A DNA stretch of 64,000 bases from Kaistella pullorum (GTDB taxonomy: Bacteria > Bacteroidota > Bacteroidia > Flavobacteriales > Weeksellaceae). Location: positions 248,001-312,000 of the forward strand of contig NZ_JACSPS010000003.1 of the NCBI RefSeq assembly GCF_014837035.1, written 5' to 3'. This document shows, one piece after another, positions 46,701 through 54,903 of the stretch. The notes beneath the pieces are model-generated. The model saw nothing but the letters and a program-made list of their open reading frames with translations, made no database searches and was not told where the DNA came from. Each line of letters begins with the position of its first letter. Positions within the stretch are counted from its first letter, which is position 1. Made by a program: the position numbers and the translations under genes.

Positions 46701-48005
46701 TACAGACTCGACTACACAATGTGGGGATCCCCGCTGTATGGTAACCAAACGCTGCAGCAGTTTTCTCCTCAAACACTTTCAGACCGTTTTTATATATACA
46801 ATACGGCTACAAACGTGTTCAATAATGTGACGCCTTCAAATACATACTTCAGTCCGGGACAGGCATTTTTGATCAGGATGCGTAATAACCATGTATCCTA
46901 CAGCACTACTACCCCACCTCAAATATGGACAGGCGTTTTTTCCGGCACACCCACGAACGGGCGTGTGAAGACTCCGCTAAGCGGTGCTGGTCAAGGCTTT
47001 AATATGATTGCAAATCCGTATGCCTCTACCATAAAGGCAGATGACCTGCTCAGCACGAACCAGAACGAGATAGAGGGTACACTTTATTTCTGGAGGCGGC
47101 GAAACAACACACCCGACCCGGGCATTACAACCGCTTATTATGCAACATATACTACAGCAGGTGGAACAGCCGTGCCAAGTTCTGACCCTAATATACCAGC
47201 AGAAAAACCGAATGGAATAATACAAGTGGGACAGGGATTCTTAGTACAGAAAAAAGCGGGTGTTACCGGACAGCTTAATTTTAATAATGCAATGCGACTT
47301 GCGGATAACGGAAACCAATTCTTCCGCTCTACCGCTGCTGAGGACAGAAGCAGGATTTGGCTAAATGTGACGAATACAGCCGGGACCTTTGGTCAAACGC
47401 TTATTGCGTATATGGATTCGGCAGACAATGGTGTTGACCGGACAGACGGTAAATATCTTGGCGATGGTACTACCGCGCTTACCTCGTGGGTGAATGATTC
47501 CGAATATATCATCCAGGGTCGCGCACCGTTCCAGACATCGGATATTGTACCGCTTCATTTCCGGACGCTCACAGCCAGTATTTACACGATTACTTTAGCT
47601 GAAAAAGACGGAATTTTCGCTAATGGACAGGCTGTTTACATAAAGGACAAACAGAACGGAACCACGCATAATCTGCAGCAGTCGCCCTACAGTTTCAGTT
47701 CAGAAGCAGGTGCGTACAGTACGCGGTTTGAAATCGTTTATTCGAACGGTGTGTTGTCGGCCAACGATTCGGCGGCGGGCAATGGAATTTTATTATTTAA
47801 ACAAAACGGAGAAGCAGTAATCAGATCTTCTGAGATGAATTTAGAACTTGTGGAAGTGTACGACATGAACGGAAGACTTGTAGCAAATGCAAGGAACATC
47901 CATGCAAGAGAGTTGCGTTTACCATTAGGTCAGGTCAATCAGGTTTTGATCTTTAGAATCACTACTGCCGATGGCGTTACCATTAGTAAGAAGATGGTGA
48001 ACTGA
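40794..48005 (+). CDS. Giant T9SS-secreted beta-helix protein E
   Basis: A 2403-residue protein, the largest in the window. Signal peptide ends ALCFSQ (residue 19). A right-handed beta-helix spans about residues 90-530, with asparagine-rich rungs, the NNIFTNSS motif and the closing SPDMGADEF typical of choice-of-anchor-Q proteins. An FN3-like domain follows at about 547-645, then a jelly roll and a long series of repeats of the type NLTVNGPLTLSAGKL and SGNLTVNGILSLPN. An Ig/PKD-like domain is near 1700-1770. From about 1878 to the end is a more divergent copy of the shared module (GQGFNMIANPYASTIK, VGQGFLVQKK, RFEIVYSNG) with a T9SS sorting domain (VEVYDMNGRLVANAR, TISKKMVN). Only giant on the plus strand. 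Confidence 0.9.
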   Translation: MKKILFVVLAFLSALCFSQALSGTYIIGKSQPAPFNTITAAINRINTVGVSGPVTFLLNDDNYNNTTGESFPIKILQFAGTSSSNTLRIKPNTGKDVTVSAVNINDYTGVPAVFHLEGADNIIIDGSNVNGGTSRNLTISNNDGVEYVARTAVWISSTGTNNASNVRISHTRLQVQNRNQPGIQLSGVFVGNNAIGSNNQLGGGMATAAHNSLTFSSNEFINVRQGIIVNGSDNSSLKTSNITISGNQMGSSIDAQKPNVPVQISNAANVTIADNRLTGFANTSSSNSQLGLYVENGSQIFIRKNIFEDFKTTGSYRGRVISIGGSSSQVEVTENKISNVRNEQGGPIYGIEVNISAASTGVSLANNFIGNIASNGGSTNSAHGIYITNGTGTKIYHNTVAMNTPQVGWSSALYIAGGSGFDVRNNIFTNSSTTQSYALYSEVAANAFTAINYNNYRAHTVGFLGGQQTTLANWRNATGKDQNSLNVLPAYTGIDDLHLLPANNPELDNKGQALPAVTIDIDQQARSTTSPDMGADEFSVPATEPTSPASKVTFRNVTASGFTIDWTIPIKANSLVVMSAVTEVNSAPTDGTDYTANPIFGSGSQTGTGNFVVYSGSGTSVDVSNLNPNTLYHVAVFTFNGAGPTSNYRITSPARGEQRTLNATLGWQILSMNNLHRIDFDTTVSGVNLDRFVGSGFDRTPVTGKLNSNSWSVMGLADGNLPLGGVNTNPGFGRGSSNGGVSAGGIYAYNVATNNAALGVQPTANDFNSGSMTLRMQNQTSAPITSLSIGYKVYIYNDQPGSSSFNFSHSADNSTFTNVSQLNVTSPATADEAPSWKASYRVVTVTGLNINPNEYYYFKWTGNTVTAGAADEFALDDITVSANPVSNFANFQGVAQDFVVHGNADMDGNLTVNGPLTLSAGKLSIKSNTLTIGGTVNNTVSGGLRGSSASNLTITGTGTKTISLDQTTQGTTNLLNNFSVPFSATNSNTVDIFGNISVNGSLSVGLSQQVNLGTNVLSGNLSSISIIGELLTQNTSATPFPSGKTFTGTGTLTMNAPATAQTLVPGTYTNVSLRSAAGTNASGNLTVNGILSLPNANPSATKGSLDMGTYTLTMGPEATNAGVGDVTGIITRNSFAFNVLYTFGHPDSSILFTNSGTLPSSMSAKVMIGTAPNWRAGAIQRYYDIIQTGAQNTKAVIRQHYLDSELNGNSEPKLVYWAKTETAEVEQGRSNFNPTENWVEISNANIGLYFQSTFGKVFITLDEYLEGTGTDPLVLVWNGSVSDSWITAANWTPNATPSQSRTLYIPDARTTVNNPTLLEKGFSLAKNLIIQPGGVVNSPNTATLQIFGGEGAWINNGTFNSGSGDAKVVFMSADATMAGSTEFNNLEVAASASLRALENNYAKINGAFTNGGTILFGLTPNTVEFSGTNQTMPVPNGASFAAYYNLVFSGTGTVVPADLNVRGNLTFNNTVGLGGTTIRLTGEENQVISGSSDILFNDLVVNKPKNNVILNKDITIGGTLNLTKGVVVLGSNNLTLSDKAVQGTFDIPAMIAADGAGMVRRPFTSIGEYFFPVGDLSATPGYSPIRVKITSGTFIPGALLNVSLADDIHPDNHSHENYISRYWKIQPEGMTNTVATVTANYLTTELLVPENTMAAAQLIGNFDQQTNPWKRFAPLENLTLTAAGAALPSGEISYFTGIKGGPYMVEVIGGGNYCEGQEALLSAQVTGGDMPFTYQWSDGLGTGSTATAPAATAGGPRTYSLTVKDANGIATDNSATVTILPGVKAGTISIPNTVACASYPPDDITLSGNNESVLYWQKSYFEDFSNYERIDSNSTKLIGQMAGIITGKTYFRAVIGNANCGLAYTNTIIVDTKTSTFTDTGWTNGIPDVRTEAVILNDLITANDLLACRLTVANNAKVTVSAGKNILLTGSLNVSPGATLTMENNTNLVQTEDEVNHGIIAVKRNSSPLYRLDYTMWGSPLYGNQTLQQFSPQTLSDRFYIYNTATNVFNNVTPSNTYFSPGQAFLIRMRNNHVSYSTTTPPQIWTGVFSGTPTNGRVKTPLSGAGQGFNMIANPYASTIKADDLLSTNQNEIEGTLYFWRRRNNTPDPGITTAYYATYTTAGGTAVPSSDPNIPAEKPNGIIQVGQGFLVQKKAGVTGQLNFNNAMRLADNGNQFFRSTAAEDRSRIWLNVTNTAGTFGQTLIAYMDSADNGVDRTDGKYLGDGTTALTSWVNDSEYIIQGRAPFQTSDIVPLHFRTLTASIYTITLAEKDGIFANGQAVYIKDKQNGTTHNLQQSPYSFSSEAGAYSTRFEIVYSNGVLSANDSAAGNGILLFKQNGEAVIRSSEMNLELVEVYDMNGRLVANARNIHARELRLPLGQVNQVLIFRITTADGVTISKKMVN

Positions 48006-48049
48006 TAATTTACTGTTTTTATAAATCATCATGTCAAATGAATTTGCCG

Positions 48050-48057
48050 TAATTTTG
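48050..48057 (+). promoter_or_regulatory. Candidate -7 box for lplA
   Basis: TAATTTTG fits TAnnTTTG, 17 bases before the lplA ATG. It lies inside a GCCGTAATTTTGCGGC stretch with partial dyad symmetry. No -33 TTG seen. Confidence 0.45.
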
Positions 48058-48073
48058 CGGCAAATTTTTATTT

Positions 48074-49057
48074 ATGTACATAATAGATTCACCATCGAAT
48101 GATGCTTACTTCAATATCGCCACAGAAGAGTTTCTGCTGAGCCGGTTTCCGGAGGAGGATCTGTTTTTGCTTTATGTGAATGCACCATCCATTATCGTAG
48201 GTAAATTTCAAAACACATTGGCTGAGATTGATGCTGATTATGTACGTGAAAACAACATTAAAGTTGTGCGCCGCATGTCCGGTGGAGGAACCGTTTACCA
48301 CGACCTGGGGAATTTGAACTTTTCATTTCACACGCTTTTGGGACAGTATGACTTCATGGATTTTTCGGTCTTTACGAAACCGGTCCTGGCCGTATTGAAC
48401 AACTTGGGCGTTCCCGCAGTACTTCAAGGCCGGAATGACCTTTTGGTAGACGGCAGAAAGTTCAGTGGTAATGCGAAATTGGCGCGCCAAGGCAAAATGA
48501 TTCAGCACGGTACCATCCTTCTGGATTCTGAAATGGAAATTTTAGCAAAAGCCTTGACCGTAAATCCATTAAAATTCGTTGATAAAGCCACTAAATCCAC
48601 TCGTTCGCGCGTGACCAACCTCATCGATCACCTTCCGACTCCATTGAGTACTAATGAACTGAAAGAATTGCTGACAGCTGAAATTCTTAAAAACAATCCA
48701 TCTGCGGAAAGATATCAGCTCACAGCGGAAGATATCGCAGGAATAGAAAAATTAGTAAAGGAGAAGTATGAGACATGGGACTGGAATTTCGGGTTCTCGC
48801 CGAATTACAACTTCAAGAAAGGTTTAAAAATTCCGGCAGGCTTCATAGAAGTGCATCTGGATGTGGTAAAAGGCAGCATCGAAAAAGCCAAAATTTTCGG
48901 CGACTTCTTTGCGGCGAAACCCATCGAAGAGTTCGAGAACCAACTCATTGGCCAAAAACACGACAAAGACTCCCTCTATACCTTATTTCAGACGGTGCCC
49001 ATCGAAAATTATTTTGGGAAAGTGAAAGCTGAGGAAATTCTTGAGGTTTTTATATAG
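48074..49057 (+). CDS. lplA: Lipoate-protein ligase
   Basis: A 327-residue cytosolic ligase that activates lipoate with ATP and attaches it to lipoyl domains of 2-oxoacid dehydrogenases and GcvH. Motifs are IVGKFQNTLAEID near residues 40-52, the lipoyl-AMP binding loop RRMSGGGTVYHDLGNLNFSF near 65-84 and FSGNAKLARQGKMIQHGTIL with the catalytic lysine near residue 135. The C-terminal small domain (about 245-327) is present (KGLKIPAGFIEVHLDVVKG). Length is normal for LplA. It is a housekeeping gene between two secreted-protein regions and has no evident link to them. Confidence 0.93.
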   Translation: MYIIDSPSNDAYFNIATEEFLLSRFPEEDLFLLYVNAPSIIVGKFQNTLAEIDADYVRENNIKVVRRMSGGGTVYHDLGNLNFSFHTLLGQYDFMDFSVFTKPVLAVLNNLGVPAVLQGRNDLLVDGRKFSGNAKLARQGKMIQHGTILLDSEMEILAKALTVNPLKFVDKATKSTRSRVTNLIDHLPTPLSTNELKELLTAEILKNNPSAERYQLTAEDIAGIEKLVKEKYETWDWNFGFSPNYNFKKGLKIPAGFIEVHLDVVKGSIEKAKIFGDFFAAKPIEEFENQLIGQKHDKDSLYTLFQTVPIENYFGKVKAEEILEVFI

Positions 49058-49062
49058 ATAAA

Positions 49063-49078
49063 TACCCAAAACAGGGTA
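49063..49078. promoter_or_regulatory. Palindromic site TACCC-N6-GGGTA, copy 1
   Basis: A perfect inverted repeat TACCC-AAAACA-GGGTA, 59 bases before the ATG of the ELWxxDGT gene. Flanks are shared with copy 2 at 53507 (ATAAA before, CGA two bases after). Position is suited to an activator site upstream of a near-consensus -7 box TACTTTTA at 49101. Regulator unknown. Confidence 0.6.
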
Positions 49079-49137
49079 GGCGAAAAAAATTTCGGTAGTG
49101 TACTTTTAAGACTAAATTCTTAAAAAAAATCACCGAA

Positions 49138-51495
49138 ATGAAAAAATTATTACTTGTGGTGTTTTCTGCAGTATTCTGTTTCGGGAATGCTCAGTTTACA
49201 GAAATCACTTCTACCAGTTCCGGATTGATACCGCCCATCAGGATTATCGACAAAGAGGGGGAAGTTTGGCAAAACCGTCTTTTTTATCAGGGAAGGGGAT
49301 CTACCGCAAACCCATTGCCTTTGATGGTTACCGACGGAACGGCTGCCGGAACGAAGGTGGTAAAAAATCTTTCTGCAACCGTTACACAAGGTTACGATGC
49401 GACTTCCTATTCGGGAATCAGAGATTTTAAAGCGGCCGAAAGCTGGATGTATTTTACTTTCGAAAACAAGGCGACCGGGTTATATGAACTTTGGAGAACC
49501 GATGGCACTGCAGCCAACACCATTAAAATTGATGAAGGCAAGTCATTTAATATCCGGCATATGGATGCAGGCTATGGATTGGGTAACCCGCAAAATCCTT
49601 ACAGCCAGGAAATCAACGGGATGTTTCACTACCTGAAAGTTCCGGCCGGAAAACCTAATCAGGAACTTTGGAAAACGGACGGAAACCCCGGCGGGAGTGT
49701 ATCTATACAGCAAATGACTCTGAATAAAGGGCTGCATCATGTATTCAACGGCAGTTTATACATTACATCAGGGTTAAGGATGTACCGGTACGACGGGCAG
49801 AGTGTCAGTATCTTCGTAGATTATCAGAATCCAAGTGGGGTCACCATCAGCCAGGCTTTTGATATTTATGGTTCCACTGCCAATAAAATGTTTTTTAAGG
49901 CTATTATCAATCAGGTTGTGGGACTTTACAGCTTAGATACAGCAGGTACCATAAAATTTGAGTATGATCTTTCGGTAGATTCTCTAACGGACTTTTTAAG
50001 GGTTACCGGGGAAAAGAATGCCGGCGGCTTTTACGTGAAAACAACCAATTCAAGGAATGGGCAGACCAAAGACTATATTCTGTACTGCACAGACCAGGGA
50101 GTCATTGAAAAGGAAATTCCCGCAGGGCAGAGTGTAGTTTATTTTGAAGCCAATGACAACACGGCGTATTTAATTTACACGAAATCAGGTGAGTCCAAAT
50201 TTTATATGCAGCGCCTAACCCCAAAACTGCAGACGTTGACAGAAGCTGTATATCCCTATATCACCGGAACGATGTCCATTTACACCACCGCGCTCTATCA
50301 GGATTCGTTTTGGTTCAACTTTGGGGTTACCGATGCCAACTACATTACCGACCGTGAGATCTGGCGAACCGACGGAATACAGGAAACCACGAAAATGGTG
50401 AAAAACATCGATCCTGTAACGTATAACAACGGGGATCCCCGAAACTTTTTTATTCTGAACGGAAAACTTTATTTCTTTGCAACGGTTAACTATGTATCCC
50501 GCCTTTTCGAATACAAAGGAGATTATACATTTTCAAACAGTTTAGGAGACAATTTATGGACGAATCCGGAGAACTGGAATTCGAAAGTTGTTCCCAACAG
50601 TGTTGATGAAACCATCATTCCGACCGGTTTAACTCCGAAAATAAACGGTAATGCCTACGCGCGAAACCTCAATATTTCCTCGCCATTGAATATAGAGTCA
50701 GGAAATTTAAACATCTTCGGAATTTCAAATCTGAATAACAGAATTAATGTTAATAACAGTAATTTAAACCTCAAAGGAAACTCATCTGTGATAACCGGTG
50801 GCAACACCACCAATTATATCGTCACGAACGGGACCGGAACCGTCAATATTGAAAATATAGATGCCGGAAGAGGAACCGTAAACCTGCCGGTTGGGACAGC
50901 CAACCACTACAATCCTGTAACGCTGGCGAACTCCGGAACTTCCGATACGTTTTCAGTGAAAGTCTCCGAAGGAATTGCGAACGCGCCAGGCGGTGCGGTG
51001 AATGCCACCTGGGATATCTCGGAAGGCACGCCAGGCGGAAGCAATGCCACAATTTCATTAGGATGGAATGCTTCACAACAAAACGGCACCTTTAACCCAA
51101 ACAATGCGACCGTCGGACATTTTGTAAACGGCGTTTGGACGGCGGAAAACTCCGGCGCGGTGAGCGGCAGCAATCCTTACACCATTACCGGAAGCGGCAT
51201 CACCAGTTTTTCTCCATTCGCGGTAATGAATCTCGGTGCGCTCGGAACCGCCGACCCTGTGAAAAAGAACATCTCCGTATATCCGAATCCGTTCAGGGAG
51301 GTACTTACCATTACTGCAGAGGATAAAGCCACCGTACAGTTCTACGATATGACAGGCAAAATGGTGGGCAGCCATGCTTTGGTGAAAGGCACCAATATGC
51401 TGAGCCCGGCAGCAGTCAAACCCGGTGTTTACCTTTATCAGGTGAAAAATAATTCCGGAAATGTGATGGCCTCAGGCAAAGTGATTAAGAAATAG
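49138..51495 (+). CDS. T9SS-secreted ELWxxDGT-repeat protein
   Basis: A 785-residue protein with signal peptide ending FGNAQ (residue 19). The ELWxxDGT repeat is seen as PLMVTDGTAAGTKVVKNL, ELWRTDGTAANTIKI, ELWKTDGNPGGSVS and EIWRTDGIQETTKMVKN; the family is predicted to fold as a propeller-like repeat. After about residue 470 comes a region with SLGDNLWTNPENWNSKVVPN and short beta-strand repeats, then TGTVNIENIDAGRGTVNLPV and a T9SS sorting domain (NISVYPNPFREVLTI, VQFYDMTGKMVGSH, GVYLYQVKN, GKVIKK). It is a secreted or surface protein of unknown ligand. A decayed paralogue lies at 52342-53280, and the palindrome at 49063 is upstream. Confidence 0.88.
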   Translation: MKKLLLVVFSAVFCFGNAQFTEITSTSSGLIPPIRIIDKEGEVWQNRLFYQGRGSTANPLPLMVTDGTAAGTKVVKNLSATVTQGYDATSYSGIRDFKAAESWMYFTFENKATGLYELWRTDGTAANTIKIDEGKSFNIRHMDAGYGLGNPQNPYSQEINGMFHYLKVPAGKPNQELWKTDGNPGGSVSIQQMTLNKGLHHVFNGSLYITSGLRMYRYDGQSVSIFVDYQNPSGVTISQAFDIYGSTANKMFFKAIINQVVGLYSLDTAGTIKFEYDLSVDSLTDFLRVTGEKNAGGFYVKTTNSRNGQTKDYILYCTDQGVIEKEIPAGQSVVYFEANDNTAYLIYTKSGESKFYMQRLTPKLQTLTEAVYPYITGTMSIYTTALYQDSFWFNFGVTDANYITDREIWRTDGIQETTKMVKNIDPVTYNNGDPRNFFILNGKLYFFATVNYVSRLFEYKGDYTFSNSLGDNLWTNPENWNSKVVPNSVDETIIPTGLTPKINGNAYARNLNISSPLNIESGNLNIFGISNLNNRINVNNSNLNLKGNSSVITGGNTTNYIVTNGTGTVNIENIDAGRGTVNLPVGTANHYNPVTLANSGTSDTFSVKVSEGIANAPGGAVNATWDISEGTPGGSNATISLGWNASQQNGTFNPNNATVGHFVNGVWTAENSGAVSGSNPYTITGSGITSFSPFAVMNLGALGTADPVKKNISVYPNPFREVLTITAEDKATVQFYDMTGKMVGSHALVKGTNMLSPAAVKPGVYLYQVKNNSGNVMASGKVIKK

Positions 51496-51541
51496 GAAAG
51501 AATAATCCCTTTCACATTAACAACCTAATAAAATTAACATT

Positions 51542-52273
51542 ATGAAAAATTTAATCTGTTCATTGTTTACAATCCTGCTATCAGGAGTACTGCTAACTTC
51601 GTGTAACCGCTCGGAGGAGGAGCAAGTCAGTACTCCAGCGAATACGGGAATATTACCCAAAAAAACAACCAGTACGAGAGCCGGATCCTCTACTATGGTG
51701 GAGGTAACCTATACCTACGACGGAACAAAGCTGAAAGAAATCAATATCAGTCCACAGTTTGATGTAAGCAAAGTGAAATTTACTTATACCGGCGACAATA
51801 TCACCAAGATAGAAAGCTTTATAGGAAGTGCATTTAATCCATACAGCAACGTGGATTAGGTCTACAGCGGCGATAAGCTGATTAAAACAGGAACCACCGA
51901 ATATACTTATAATTCTGATGGAACCGTAGAGGGTAAAATAGGTGGTGTGACAGCAAAACGCTACACCATGTCCGCAGGTAATATTGTAAAGGAAGAAACT
52001 GTTTATAACGGTGTAGCCAGTGAAATAACCTACACCTATGATTCCAAGAAAAACATCCATAGGAATATTACCGGTTTGAACAAGATTTTCAATCTCGAAG
52101 GCTTGGTTTGGAACCTCATTCAGGTCAACGAAAATAACCCGTTAAGCGCCTTAGGACAGAACGGAAATACTACGAATAAAACATGGACTTACGAATACAA
52201 TGCTGACCAATATCCTGTAAAATCTGTTGGAACGGTGGGAAATCAGACAACCACAAAGGTAATAACTTATTAG
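51542..52273 (+). pseudogene. Lipoprotein gene interrupted by an in-frame amber codon
   Basis: A signal peptide with lipobox LLTSC (Cys at residue 21) starts a 243-codon frame that is intact except for TAG at 51857-51859 (codon 106). The frame before the stop (FDVSKVKFTYTGDNITKIES, NPYSNVD) and after it (VYSGDKLIKTGTTEYTYNSD, EITYTYDSKKN, TWTYEYNADQYPVKS) shows the same YD/YTY-type beta-repeat pattern in one continuous frame, so a single substitution explains it. The product would be an outer-membrane-anchored beta-rich lipoprotein of unknown function. It sits 46 bases after the ELWxxDGT gene. A sequencing error or stop-codon readthrough is also possible. Confidence 0.75.
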
Positions 52274-52341
52274 TTTGGTATAAATCATAATTTATAATTA
52301 GTGACTACTGTTTTTTTATTTCCATCCATTAAACTACTACA

Positions 52342-53280
52342 GTGAAAAAGATCTATCTCTTATGCGCCCTGGCCGTATTCAATCCACCAAAAATACAAAC
52401 CGTCCCAGTTTTGCTTTGTATCAGGGAGCGGCCTATTATAAGGACTTTGACCAGATGGTGATTTATTTTTCTAATCAGGTGGCCGACAATATGGAAGTCT
52501 GGCGCAGCGACGGCACGGTGGGAAATACGGCGCGACTTATAGACGTGCACCATCTCCAACTCTTCAAAACCAAAGAAGTTCTTCACTTTAGGCGACAGCC
52601 TTTATTTCGTGACAGAAAGCGCGAAGAATTTGTATAAATTCAAGAGAGACTACACCTTTAACAACTCTGTGAACAGTAATGGGAGCAACCCTTCCAACTG
52701 GAATGCGGGCGACGTGCCGGGCTTTACGGATCCTGTAAATGTACCTAAAGGGTTTACCGTTGTTGCAGATACTCCCGCCTATGCCGGCAACCTGAGTGAA
52801 TTCGCCACTGAAGCTTTCTTCCGGTAATCTGAACATCGGCGGCAACCTTAACCTGGGTGCAAACATTACCCTCAATGCCAACTCCGTCAATCTTGGGCCT
52901 GCTGCGCAATTGGCCAACGGCGGTCCGTCGCAATATATGGTGACCAACGGCACCGGCACGGTAAATGTGCAGCATCTGAGCGCCGCACGCGGGGCGGTTT
53001 CCTTGCCAATACGAACGGCAAACCACTACAATCCCTCACCGTTGCCAACTCCGGTACTCCGGATACATTTTCGGCCAGAGTTTCTGAGGGAATTGCCAAA
53101 GCGCCAGGCGGTGCGGTAAATGCCACCTGGGATATCTCGGAAGGCACGCCAGGCGGAAGCAATGCCACCATCTCACTGGACTGGAATGGTTCACAGCAGA
53201 ACGGCACCTTTAACCCAAATAGCGCGACCGTCGGAACATAATAGACAATGTCTTATGCATGGGTAAAGTGATAAAAAAAA
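52342..53280 (+). pseudogene. Decayed paralogue of the ELWxxDGT T9SS gene
   Basis: Fragments of one protein occur in changing frames. A GTG-started signal-peptide-like piece (KKIYLLCALAVF) shifts into YQGAAYYKDFDQMVIYFSNQ with EVWRSDGTVGNTARLID, shifts into LGDSLYFVTESAKNLYKFK through NVPKGFTVVADTPAYAGNL, shifts into NLNIGGNLNLGANITLNANS and TGTVNVQHLSAARGAVSLP, then into VSEGIAKAPGGAVNATWDIS and ends shortly after NGTFNPNSATVG. A residual GKVIKK near 53260 looks like the last codons of the lost sorting domain. At least three frameshifts and two internal deletions are needed. The 53095-53190 part is almost identical at DNA level to 50980-51075 of the intact gene. Confidence 0.8.
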
Positions 53281-53506
53281 AAGGTTCGATGATTTTTGAA
53301 AACATTTGCCCGCCGAACTTTCTGCGCGCAATTTTTTGTCTTACAGAAGATATAAAAAAACAACGTTAAAATTATAACGGGCCGAGTTAAAAAATTCCAC
53401 TATCAGCTCAAGTTAATTACAACTACAATAGGATTAGCGGCATTCGAGCGTAGATGTAAATATTCAAGAAAGCAACTTTGCATCAATTTCTTTTGGAATT
53501 TATAAA

Positions 53507-53522
53507 TACCCAAAATGGGGTA
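53507..53522. promoter_or_regulatory. Palindromic site TACCC-N6-GGGTA, copy 2
   Basis: A perfect inverted repeat TACCC-AAAATG-GGGTA, 65 bases before the ATG at 53588. It shares its arms, the AAAA start of the spacer and flanking bases with copy 1. A CTTTTAAGA motif follows both copies. Confidence 0.6.
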
Positions 53523-53587
53523 TCCGAGCTATTTCTTTTAAGATGATATTTGAGGAGATATATTTCTAACACACAAATCACTCACAA

Positions 53588-54892
53588 ATGAAAACAAAAT
53601 CTATTCTTGCAGGCATAGCTCTGGTAGCTATTAATTTACTGAACTCACAGACTTGGACTGTAGTCGGCGATCCCGAAATGAACGGGCTGATTTACACGGG
53701 GACCGTGGACACGACTAATAAGCTGTATGTCGCCGGCAGTTTCTCATACGGCCTCACGCCAAATGGAAAATCTTACGTCGCTCGGTACAATTACATGGAT
53801 TGGGAAGACGTTGGGAATTTTGGCGGAAACGGAATGATCGAAAAAATAATCAATGATGCCGCCAACAATCTGTACATATCCGGAGAGTTTAAAAACGCGT
53901 CAAACCGATATTATATTGCAAAATATGACGGAAGTTCATGGAGTCAATTGGGAAATTTGGAATCCCAAAACAAAATTAATGATATCGTGACAGACGGCAC
54001 CAATGTTTACGCCTCAGGTATCTTTGTGAATACAAGTAACGGCCAGACTTATTACATCGCAAAATGGAACGGCAGCAACTGGACGCAGGTAGATTCGGGA
54101 AACTTTAACGGTAGAATTACAACCCTGTTTGTGAGGAATAACAGCCTGTATGTGGCTGGCGAATTTACAAACAGTTTTGGATACTACTGCGTATACCGGC
54201 TCAACGCAGGAAGCTGGTCCGAAGTGGGAAAACTCAGGTCAACCTACCCTGTAGTAAAAATCGTGGTCGATTCTGTTGGCAAAGTGTACGCTTCCCACTC
54301 TTACCAGAATAACGGGAGCGCCTCTGCCGTCCTGTCTCGCTATGAGCCTGTATCTAATACCTGGATTGTGCTAAATCTCTATTATCCAAACATAAAATAC
54401 ATCGACGCCACGGATCAGGTGTATGCTATGACCATTTGCGGAACCCCATGCCAGGGCATTATGAGAAAATACACAAGTCAGAGTACCGAATATACCGACT
54501 ATTTTGTACAGACCAATAGCGGCGTATCGGCCGACCTCAACGCTATTATGATGGATAATTTCGGCTACCTGCTCACTTCCAGCAGAGCGGCTTTCGGGGA
54601 GATGAGGTTCGGGCTTCTAAAATCATCGTCTGTATTTCTGCAATCTAACGAAATTACGGTAAGTAAAGAAACTCAGATTTTTCCGAATCCAACCAGCGGA
54701 ATTTTCACTCTAAGGGCTAAAGACAAAATTAATAGTGCGGAGATTTATGATATAACTGGGAAACTCGTAAAAAAACTTAATCCCAATTCAGTCAGCACGG
54801 AAATCAACATCACAGGGCAACCAAAGGGTGTATATTTGCTAAAAACTGATACAGGCAAAAAACAGGAAACACAGAAGGTTATACTGAAATAG
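53588..54892 (+). CDS. T9SS-secreted propeller-like protein
   Basis: A 434-residue protein with signal peptide ending LLNSQ (residue 20). About six repeats of the pattern Y(I/V)A(K/R)Y/W-GSW-x(2)G/V (for example IAKYDGSSWSQLG, IAKWNGSNWTQVD, VYRLNAGSWSEVG) alternate with NLYISGEF and NSLYVAGEF strands, as in secreted beta-propellers of the delta-60/WD-like kind. The T9SS sorting domain covers the last 80 residues (TQIFPNPTSGIFTLR, SAEIYDITGKLVKKLNPN, GVYLLKT, QKVILK). Role unknown, probably surface or secreted. It has a palindrome upstream and a strong terminator downstream, so it is a single-gene unit. Confidence 0.88.
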   Translation: MKTKSILAGIALVAINLLNSQTWTVVGDPEMNGLIYTGTVDTTNKLYVAGSFSYGLTPNGKSYVARYNYMDWEDVGNFGGNGMIEKIINDAANNLYISGEFKNASNRYYIAKYDGSSWSQLGNLESQNKINDIVTDGTNVYASGIFVNTSNGQTYYIAKWNGSNWTQVDSGNFNGRITTLFVRNNSLYVAGEFTNSFGYYCVYRLNAGSWSEVGKLRSTYPVVKIVVDSVGKVYASHSYQNNGSASAVLSRYEPVSNTWIVLNLYYPNIKYIDATDQVYAMTICGTPCQGIMRKYTSQSTEYTDYFVQTNSGVSADLNAIMMDNFGYLLTSSRAAFGEMRFGLLKSSSVFLQSNEITVSKETQIFPNPTSGIFTLRAKDKINSAEIYDITGKLVKKLNPNSVSTEINITGQPKGVYLLKTDTGKKQETQKVILK

Positions 54893-54903
54893 TTTTCAAT
54901 CTG

